Source: Pseudomonadota bacterium
Lineage (GTDB): Bacteria; Pseudomonadota; Alphaproteobacteria; Rhizobiales; Beijerinckiaceae
Reading direction: 5' to 3'
DNA length: 5,488 nucleotides
Assembly: GCA_023386115.1 (NCBI GenBank)
Contig: JAEWKL010000031.1
Span: 1 to 5,488, forward strand
Each line of letters starts with the position of its first letter. Within the stretch, counting starts at the first letter, position 1. The position numbers were made by a program, and so were the translations under genes. Of the stretch, positions 1 to 5,488 are shown piece after piece. Under the pieces are notes generated by a model. It had not been told where the DNA came from, searched no databases, and was given only the letters and a program-made list of their open reading frames with translations.

Positions 1-3000
1 TGTCGGGCGAGGCGGGCGGGGGCGTGGTGCGGCTCGGCGGCGGACGCCAGGGCGCCGGCCGGCTGGCGCATGCCCAGACCCTGACGATCGATGCCGGGAC
101 GGAGATCCGGGCCGACGCGATCGCGCGCGGCACGGGCGGCGACGTGGTGGTGTGGTCGGACGGCGTGACGCGCTTTTCCGGCACGATCAGCGCGCGGGGC
201 GGGGCGGCCGGTGGCGATGGCGGTCAGGCGGAGGTGTCGTCGAAGGGCGTGCTCGCCTATGAGGGCCGGACGGACCTGAGCGCCGCGCAGGGCGCCTTCG
301 GCACGCTGCTCCTCGATCCCTACAACGTCACAATCTCGTCGGCGTCCTCCCGTACCGCGCCCAACACCAACGGCACCTTCACGGCCGGCGCGAACGACAG
401 CGTGATCAACACGAGCACGCTCCAGAACGCCCTCGCGCAGGCCAACGTCACGGTGACGACGGGCGGCTCCGGCTCGCCCGGCGCGCAGGACGGCGACATC
501 ACGGTGGCGAACGCGCTCGCCTGGTCCGCAGCCACGACCCTGACGCTCCAGGCCTATCACTCGATCGCCGTCAATGCGCCGATCAGCGTGAACGGGCGCG
601 GCGGCCTCGCTCTAAAGACCAACAACGGCGGTACGGGCGGGACGCTGAGCTTCGCGCCCGGCGCGAACGTCACCTTCGCGTCGAACCAGTCCGGCCAGTC
701 GCTGACCATCGACGGACAGGCCTATACGCTGATCCGCTCGATGACCGAGCTCGACGGCATCGACGGCATCGCCGCCTCCAACCGAGGCATCGCCGCGCAG
801 GCGGACGGCCTGTCGGGCCGCTACGCCCTCGCGCAGGGGCTGGACGCGAGCAACACCACCTACACCGATGCGCTGGTCGGCACGAACAGCAGCTTCAGCA
901 ATACGACCCGGTTCACCGGGACCTTCGAGGGCCTGGGCAACACGATCTTCGGGCTCAAGGTCAACAAGTCCACCGATTATGCTGGCCTGTTCGGCTTCAT
1001 CGGCACGGGCGGGGTCGTGCGCAACCTCGCGCTGACCGGACTCACCGTCTCCGGCCGCGGCACCGTCGGCGGTCTCGCCGGCCAGAATTTCGGCACGATC
1101 ACGAACGCCTCCGTCGTCGGTGCCGTGTCGGGGACGAGCGACTATGTCGGCGGCCTCGTCGGCAAGAGCGACGGAACCCTGGCGCAGGTCTCGGCAACTG
1201 GGACGGCCACCAGCACGGGCCAGTACGTGGGCGGGCTCGCCGGATTGATCAATGCCGGATCGGTCAGGCAGGCCAATGCGGCCGTCGCCGTCACCGGCTC
1301 GAACTACGTCGGTGGCCTGATCGGCGGCAATTTCGGGTCGCTCACCCGCGCCTCCGCGATCGGCAGCGTGACGGGGAGCGGCCAGTTCGCCGGCGGCCTG
1401 ATCGGCTACAACCGCGCTGCGGTCAGCCAGGTCTTCGCGACGGGCAGCGTCTGGAACTCCGGCAGCGACGTCGGCGGCCTGGTCGGTTCCAATGCCAGCG
1501 GGGGAGGGACGATCAATGAGGCCTATGCGATCGGCGTCGTCGTGGGCAGCGCCAATCTCGGCGGCCTGATCGGCAGCAATACCGGCAGCGTCGCGAACGC
1601 CTACTGGAACACGGAGACCTCCGGCCGCGGCACGCGCGCCAGCGGCGCCGGCCGCACGCCCGCACAACTCCAGGGTGGCACCCTTCCGACCGGTTTCTCC
1701 GCCTCCGTCTGGAGCACCGCGAGCGGCCTCTATCCCTACCTGACGGACTTCTTCCCGACCGGCGTCCAGGCGATCAAAGGAAGCGTCGTCACCTCCGGCG
1801 GCCCGCCCGCGATGGGGGCTCGAGCCGGGCTCTATGCCGGCGGTCAGCTCCTCACCGGAACCCCAGCCTCGGTCGGGGCGAACGGCGCATTCTACGCGAT
1901 CGTGCCGAAGGACACGCTGCCGACGACCAACGTAACGATCGGCGCGACGCTCGCGCCCGCCGGTACCTCGCCCATCACCGGACGCTACTACCTCGACGGC
2001 GCGGGCTTCGTCGGCAACCAGCTCACGCTCGGGACTGCGACCCTCGACCGCGACGTTCGGCAGACGACCAGCGGCACCCAGGCGGGCCTGGACAGCAGGC
2101 TCACGTCCACCTTCGGCTGGTTCCTGATGCGGGATGTGATCGACCCGGCCCTGGTCAATACGCCGGTGACGATCACCGCGAAGGGAACGAGCTTCACCCT
2201 GGAGAGCGGCCTCACCCGGCCGTCCATCTCGATTACGACCGATGCCAATTACGATCTCGCCATCGGGGGGACGACCACGCTGAAGGGCGGCGGTATCCTC
2301 GACCTGCACGCCGGCAAGGCACTCACGATCTACGGCACGGTCGACGCCTGGGGGGCCGTCGATGCCCGGCTGGCCTACGACGCCACCAAGCCCGATCCCC
2401 TCAACTTCGGGTCGAGCGGCCGGCTCACCTTCCGCAATGCCGACGGCACGCCCGCCACGGCCCTGACCGCCGGCCAGGCGCTGACGATCAACGGCTCGCC
2501 CTACACGCTGGTGTTCACGCCCGCGCAGCTCGACGCGATCGACGGCGTCAATGCCGCCGCCGGCACCTCCGTGGCGACCCACGGCCCGGGCCTCGCCGGG
2601 CGCTACGCCATCGCCACCCCGTTCTCGGCGGCGGGCACCACCTATGCCGACGCGCTGATCGGGACGAACAGCAGCAATTCGGCGGCGACCCGCTTCTCCG
2701 GCACGCTCGAAGGCCTGGGCAACAGCATCACCGACCTGACCGTGACGAAGTCCGGCGACGTCGCCGGCCTGGTCGGCTATCTCGGTACGGGCGGCGTCGT
2801 GCGCGACATGCGGCTGCAAGCCGGGGTGACGGGCGCCGCCTCGGTCGGCGGCCTCGTGGGGATCAACGACGGCGGCACGATCATCCACGCCAGGGTGTCG
2901 AACAGCGTCGTCGGCACTGCGCAGGTCGGCGGCGTCGTCGGCGCCAACCGGAGCGGCACGCTCGCGGACGTGGCGTTCAGCGGCGCCGTCGCGGGTACGA

Positions 3001-5488
3001 TCCAGGACGTCGGCGGTGTCGCCGGCTTCAACCAGGGCGCGATCTCCAATTCCGCGGCGAGCGGATGGGTCGTCGGCGGTGCGTCCTCCGTCGGCGGCCT
3101 GGTCGGAACCAATGCCGCCGTGCCCGGCCGTGTCGGGACGATCACGAGCGCGAGTTCCTCCAGCAATGTGGCCGGCGCCAGCGGCGTCGGCGGGCTCGTC
3201 GGCGTCAATGCGGGCTCCGTGTCGGCCTCCACCGCGACCGGGGGGGCGAGCGGCTCCGGCACGCAGGTCGGCGGGCTCGTCGGCGCCAATACGGGCAGCG
3301 TGACGACATCCTCCGCGAGCGGGGCGGTGACCGGCTCCGGAGCGCGGGTCGGCGGCCTCGTCGGCGAGAACAGCGGATACGTCGCGCGGACCTATGCCAG
3401 CGGCCGGGTCGACGGCAGCGACCGCGTGGGCGGCCTCGTCGGTCTCAACAGCGGCAGCGGCGCGATCGTCGAGGGTTACGCCATCGGACGTGTAGCCGGA
3501 ACGACTGCGGTCGGCGGGCTCGTCGGCGAGAATGCCGGCACGGTCAGCCTGGCTTACGCCACCGGATACCTTGCCGGCACCGGCGCCGTCGGGGGGCTCG
3601 TCGGCCTCAACCAGGGCACCCTCTCCCAGACCTACTGGGACACCGAGGCGAGCGGCCGCCTGGCCGGAATCGGGCTCGATTCCAACAACCAGGGCACCAA
3701 CGTCCTCGGCCTGACCAGCCCGCAGCTGCTCGGCCTGGCGCCGCTCGCCGACCAGAGCCGGTTCGCCGTCGTCCGGCAGCTGGGCGACGGCCAGAACTCG
3801 GCCTTCGGCGGCGGCTCGGACGGCGTCTATCCCTACCTCTACAACTTCTTCTCCGCCGGCACCCAGGCCATTTCCGGCATCGCCTATTCCGATCGCGGCC
3901 TGACGCCGCTCGCCGACAACTCCGTGTCCGTCCTCGTCAACGGTCTTGCGACCAGGGTCGCGACGGGGGCCAACGGCTTCTACTACCTCGCCGCGCCGTT
4001 CGGGCTCGCCGGATCCTCGGTCATCGCCTCGACGGGCACGTCGAATCTCGTGACCGGCGCCACCCTGCTCACCCCGGCCGGGACGACCCCGCGGGTCGAC
4101 ATCTGGGGCGGCACCGCGATCGCCCCGACCACCGCCACCAGCCTCTCGGCGGCGCCGGCCACCGTCTCGGCCCTGCTCGCCCCGAACCAGAGCCTGCTGT
4201 CCTGGGCCAACGTGTACGACCCGAACCTGGCGGCGGGCGTGCGCGCCCTGACCAGGACCGGCTACATCGCCACGGGCTTGGCCGGCTTCGCGGTCGATGC
4301 GCCGGTGGCGCCCGACGGGCTCTACGTCCGCACCATGGCCGGCCCCCTGACCGTGACCGCGCCGCAGGTGCTGAGCGGGCCGGCCCTGGCCCTCGATGCG
4401 GCCTCGGCACTGCGGATCAACGCCCCGGTGACGGTGCAGGGCGCCGGCTCGGTGAACCTCACCTACGACACCCGCGACACCGGCAACCTGTCCTTCGCGC
4501 GCGGTGCGAGCCTGACCTTCGCCAATGCGGACGGTAGCCCGGCGGCGGCTCCCGTGAGCGGGCAGGCGCTCACCATCAATCGGCAGGCCTACACGCTGAT
4601 CCGCAGCATGGCGGATCTCGACGGCATCGACGGGGCGGCGGCCGTGGCCGGCGGACCGATCACCAGCCAGGTCGCGGCCGGTGGCCTGTCGGGCCGCTAC
4701 GCCGTGGCGCAGGACCTCACCGCCCGGGGCACCACCTATACGGATCCGCTCGTCGCGACGAACGGCGCCAACCTGACCACCGGCGGTTTCACCGGCCTCT
4801 TCGAGGGGCTCGGCCACACCCTCACCGGCCTGACGATCGACAACCCGTCGAGCGCTCCGGGTGCCAGCTCCGCCGGCCTGTTCGGGCTGATCAGCTTCGG
4901 CGGGCTCGTGCGGGATATCGGCCTCGTCGACGCCTCGATCCGCAGCGCGGGCAGCATGGCCGGCCCGCTCGCCGGCTGGAATTCCGGCGGCACCATCGAG
5001 AGCGCCTTCGCGTCCGGCACCGTGACCGGCGGCACCGCCGGCGTGAGCAACTTCTACGCGGGCGGCCTCCTCGGCTACAACGCGCAGAGCGGCATCGTCG
5101 TGCGCTCCTCGTCGAGCGCGACGGTCACCGGCGCGACGGCGGTCGGCGGCCTCGTCGGAGCGAACAACCAGGGCGGCAAGATCACTTTGTCCTTCGCGAC
5201 CGGTGCCGCGACGGGCAACAGCAGCGTGGGCGGCCTCGCGGGCTTCAACAGCGGGACGCTCACGACCATCGGCCAGTCCTTCGCGACCGGTGCCGTCCGC
5301 GCCCTGGGGGCGAACGGCGCGTTTGCCGGCGCGGGCGGCCTGGTGGGCGCCAACAGCAGCGACGCCACGATCACGCAGGCCTATGCCTCGGGCCCGGTCA
5401 CCGGCGGCGGGCAGCCGGCCGGCGGCCTCGCCGGCACGAATCGCAGCGCCATCACGCAGGCCTACGCCACCGGCGCGGTGAGCGGGAC
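1..5488 (+). CDS. Giant FHA-like GLUG-repeat surface protein (internal fragment)
   Basis: One frame starting at base 3 is open for 1828 codons to the window end; both gene ends lie outside. The product starts with FHA-type beta-helix sequence (VVVWSDG, ISARGG, GTLLLDP) and continues with three copies of a large GLUG-motif module. It contains no cysteine and only 13 lysines, and is dominated by Gly, Ala, Ser, Thr, Val and Leu, as in extracellular beta-solenoid proteins. By family knowledge such proteins are exported adhesins, often through two-partner secretion, and act in attachment or biofilm formation. The signal peptide and the secretion domain that would prove this are not visible, so the export route is inferred. 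No catalytic motif was seen. The repeat motifs occur only in this frame, which is why I chose it over open frames on the opposite strand. The coding call is nearly certain; the adhesin role is probable. The ligand is unknown. Confidence 0.93.
3..335 (+). other. End of FHA-like beta-helix domain
   Basis: Residues 1-111 match the style of the region that ends the haemagglutinin-like beta-helix in large exoproteins. In order I see V-x-L-G-G-G-R-Q-G, TLTIDAGTEIRADA, a G-G-D-V-V-V-W-S-D-G strand, TRFSGTISARGG, a GGDGGQAEVSSKG turn, LAYEGRTDLSA and G-T-L-L-L-D-P-Y-N-V-T-I. In related proteins the VVWSD, ISARGG, EVSGK and TLLLDP blocks appear in this order at the junction between the helix and the downstream repeats. 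Here the usual EVSGK reads EVSSKG. The preceding part of the helix, and any N-terminal secretion domain, would be upstream of the window. The domain probably forms parallel beta-helix coils on the cell surface; this is inferred from the family and not from any catalytic residue. Confidence 0.82.
336..560 (+). other. Beta-rich transition segment before module A
   Basis: Residues 112-186 join the beta-helix to the first repeat module. Visible blocks are NGTFTAGANDSVINTSTLQNA, then LAQANVTVTTGG, a Gly/Ser/Pro-rich turn, GDITVANALAWSA and TTLTLQAY. Similar 'L-x-x-A-L-x-x-A-N-V-T-V-T-T' and 'G-D-I-T-V' strands commonly follow the LLLDP motif in FHA-like proteins and look like further beta-solenoid turns. 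No GLUG core is present here and the segment is not repeated later in the window, which suggests it is a one-time junction and not part of the duplicated module. Confidence 0.65.
975..1625 (+). repeat. GLUG repeat array A, 7 units with 81-bp spacing
   Basis: A lead-in unit (D-Y-A-G-L-F-G) is followed by seven units with the core [YFD]-[VA]-G-G-L-[VAI]-G. The first Gly of the core falls at residues 356, 383, 410, 437, 464, 491 and 520, so five successive steps are exactly 27 residues (81 bp) and the last is 29. The variant NLGGLIG closes the series. Between cores the pattern is roughly x-N-x-G-[ST]-[ILV]-x-x-[AV]-x-[AV]-x-G-x-V-x-G. The GLUG motif is a known surface-protein repeat of unclear function, probably one beta-solenoid coil per unit. 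DNA copies are diverged, so the array is old or under selection at protein level. Confidence 0.9.
1602..1781 (+). other. Array cap and tail of module A
   Basis: The last GLUG unit of module A runs into Y-W-N-T-E-T-S-G (from residue 534), then an Arg/Gly/Ala stretch, RTPAQLQGG, FSASVWSTASGLYPYL and TDFFPTGVQAIKG. The Tyr-Trp pair and T-E-[TA]-S-G occur once per complete module, always after the last unit, so they behave like a capping element that ends the solenoid. The same elements are found at the end of module B. Confidence 0.75.
1782..2318 (+). other. Inter-module linker 1
   Basis: Residues 594-772 separate modules A and B. The first part (SVVTSGG, LYAGGQLLTG, SVGANGAFYAIVP, TNVTIGATL) resembles small prealbumin-like beta domains in which a G-A-N-G-x-[FY]-Y strand follows a variable loop. 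The same motif recurs at the same place in linker 2. The second part holds GRYYLDGAG, STFGWFLMRDVIDPAL, TPVTITAKG and SISITTDANYDLAIGG, which look like beta strands returning to a solenoid. It contains four of the 13 lysines of the fragment. No enzyme motif was seen; the likely job is spacing the repeat modules. Confidence 0.6.
2757..3656 (+). repeat. GLUG repeat array B, 10 units
   Basis: A lead-in (D-V-A-G-L-V-G) is followed by ten units. The first Gly of each V-G-G-[LV]-[VA]-G core is at residues 949, 976, 1004, 1031, 1063, 1090, 1117, 1143, 1171 and 1197. Steps are 27, 28, 27, 32, 27, 27, 26, 28 and 26. The 32-residue step carries a short insertion (AAVPGRVG) after the Asn. Seven of the last eight cores are flanked by the classic L-V-G-x-N; units two and three have VVG and VAG. 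Later units show the typical Y-A-[ST]-G or Y-A-I-G ending. This is the longest and most canonical GLUG run in the window. Confidence 0.9.
3633..3878 (+). other. Array cap and tail of module B
   Basis: Y-W-D-T-E-A-S-G (from residue 1211) ends the array, followed by RLAGIGLDSNNQGTNV, LTSPQLLGLAPLADQSRF, a Gly-rich loop, then GVYPYLYNFFSAGTQAISG. The cap, the YPYL and the F-F-x-x-G-x-Q-A-I-x-G elements align with those of module A, while the middle is longer here. The sharp end of the FF...G block marks the start of the linker. Confidence 0.75.
3879..4406 (+). other. Inter-module linker 2
   Basis: Residues 1293-1468 separate modules B and C. It opens with AYSDRGLTPLADNSVSVLVNG, then VATGANGFYYLAAP and SSVIASTGT, a pattern like carboxypeptidase-regulatory or prealbumin-like small beta domains. 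This is followed by LLTPAGTTPRVDIWGG, an Ala/Thr/Ser/Pro-rich stretch, LLSWANVYDPNL, GFAVDAPVAPDGLYVR and GPLTVTAPQVLSGPALALDA, which read as solenoid strands. It is only three codons shorter than linker 1 although most positions differ. It has no lysine. The role is probably structural spacing; the domain name is inferred from pattern only. Confidence 0.6.
4407..5488 (+). repeat. Module C (third GLUG super-repeat, cut by window end)
   Basis: From residue 1469 the module order restarts: ALRINAPVTVQG, LSFARGASLTFANADGSPA, ALTINRQAYTLIRSM, LDGIDG, GLSGRYAVAQ, TTYTDPLVATN, FTGLFEGLGHTL, then AGLFG and a GLUG array. The header is closer to module A than to B: both have QAYTLIRSM and GLSGRYA-x-AQ, and a 21-bp stretch encoding GLSGRYA is identical (807-827 and 4683-4703). 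No YW cap is reached, so the array continues beyond the window. Confidence 0.85.
4866..5488 (+). repeat. GLUG repeat array C, at least 6 irregular units
   Basis: After the lead-in (S-S-A-G-L-F-G) six units are visible, with the first core Gly at residues 1654, 1687, 1715, 1743, 1778 and 1807. Steps of 33, 28, 28, 35 and 29 are longer and less regular than in A. The first core is GPLAG, with Pro where the second Gly normally is. Two spacers carry insertions rich in small and aromatic residues (GVSNFY, ANGAFAG). The last visible residues are AYATGAVSG, a normal unit ending, so the frame and array are intact where the window stops. Confidence 0.88.

Larger units (their letters stand above)
561..1781 (+). 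repeat. Module A (first GLUG super-repeat)
   Basis: This is the first of three copies of a composite module, residues 187-593. Its header carries SIAVNAPISVNG, LSFAPGANVTF, SLTIDGQAYTLIRSM, LDGIDG, GLSGRYALAQ, TTYTDALVGTN, then FTGTFEGLGNTI leading into AGLFG. After the header come seven GLUG units, a YWNTETSG cap and a GLYPYLTDFF tail. The order of blocks is the same in modules B and C, so the unit of duplication is the whole header-array-tail block and not just the short repeat. It is 407 codons long, the shorter of the two complete copies, mainly because it has fewer GLUG units than B. Confidence 0.85.
2319..3878 (+). repeat. Module B (second GLUG super-repeat)
   Basis: Residues 773-1292 repeat the module order: ALTIYGTV, LTFRNADGTPA, ALTINGSPYTLVF, LDAIDG, GLAGRYAIA, TTYADALIGTN, FSGTLEGLGNSI, GLUG array, YWDTEASG cap and VYPYLYNFF tail. 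It is 520 codons long, 113 more than module A. About 83 of the extra codons come from the longer array, 22 from a longer post-cap region (including LTSPQLLGL and a Gly-rich loop) and 8 from the header. The header differs from A and C in the stretch after YTL (VFTPAQ in place of IRSM) and has GLAGRY in place of GLSGRY. Confidence 0.85.

Noticed and set aside
2777..3289. Minus-strand frame rich in T-x-P-P-T repeats
   Set aside because: The periodic Pro/Thr pattern is the shadow of the 81-bp GLUG repeats read in the opposite direction. No start context or domain supports it.
3065..4537. Plus-strand open frame of about 490 codons in another frame
   Set aside because: It is Arg/Gly/Pro-rich low-complexity sequence made from out-of-frame GC-rich repeats and overlaps the clear GLUG frame completely.
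612..4817. Minus-strand open frame of about 1400 codons, Arg/Gly/Ala/Asp-rich
   Set aside because: It is an exact codon-for-codon mirror of the adhesin gene. Its repeats (such as ADEAAD-like strings) are reverse complements of GLUG codons, it starts at a GTG within the FEGLGH codons, and it ends at the single sense CTA. No independent domain is visible.
2848..5160. Recurrent GC-rich runs such as the VGGLVG codons as possible recombination or uptake sites
   Set aside because: The repeated words are explained by coding of the same protein motif; no orientation bias or palindromic structure beyond that was seen.
975..5488. Regularly spaced similar blocks that could suggest a CRISPR array or DNA minisatellite
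   Set aside because: Units are 78-105 bp with diverged DNA, conserved only at protein level in one frame, and without identical repeats separated by unique spacers.
1..5488. Promoter, terminator, RNA gene, insertion sequence or attachment site
   Set aside because: Every base is part of one continuous coding frame; no intergenic space, hairpin with T-run, or inverted-repeat pair was recognised.

Overview
The whole window lies inside one very large gene. Reading + from base 3, the frame stays open to the last base: 1828 complete codons with no stop, cut at both ends. With this numbering, residue n begins at base 3n. The predicted product is a high-GC (about 70% by eye), Gly/Ala/Ser/Thr/Val-rich, cysteine-free surface protein. 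It resembles the filamentous-haemagglutinin-type exoproteins carrying GLUG motifs that are known from Methylobacterium, Bradyrhizobium and related Alphaproteobacteria. That host assignment rests on composition and protein style and is an inference.

Layout: (1) bases 3-335 are the end of an FHA-like beta-helix region, closing with a GTLLLDP motif. (2) Bases 336-560 are a short beta-rich transition. (3) Then comes a large module seen three times: module A at 561-1781, B at 2319-3878 and C at 4407 to the window end (incomplete). Each module starts with a conserved header (an LTIN/LTID strand, YTL, a DGIDG-like turn, a G-L-[SA]-G-R-Y-A motif, T-Y-x-D, and F-E-G-L-G). The header leads into an array of GLUG units of about 27 residues with the core V-G-G-L-V-G-x-N. 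I count 7 units in A, 10 in B and at least 6 in C. In A and B the array is closed by a YW[ND]TE[TA]SG cap and a YPYL...FF...G tail. (4) Modules A and B are each followed by a linker of nearly equal length (179 and 176 codons) that begins with a small G-A-N-G-x-[FY]-Y beta domain.

The gene would work as a single long repetitive rod displayed at or released from the cell surface, probably for adhesion or biofilm formation. The start, the signal peptide, any two-partner-secretion domain, the C-terminus and any transporter gene all lie outside the window. No RNA gene, insertion sequence, CRISPR array, promoter or terminator is supported, because every base is coding. The most useful observations are the three-level repeat structure, the exact 81-bp spacing of module A against the drift in B and C, the closer similarity of the A and C headers to each other than to B, and an 808-residue stretch without lysine.
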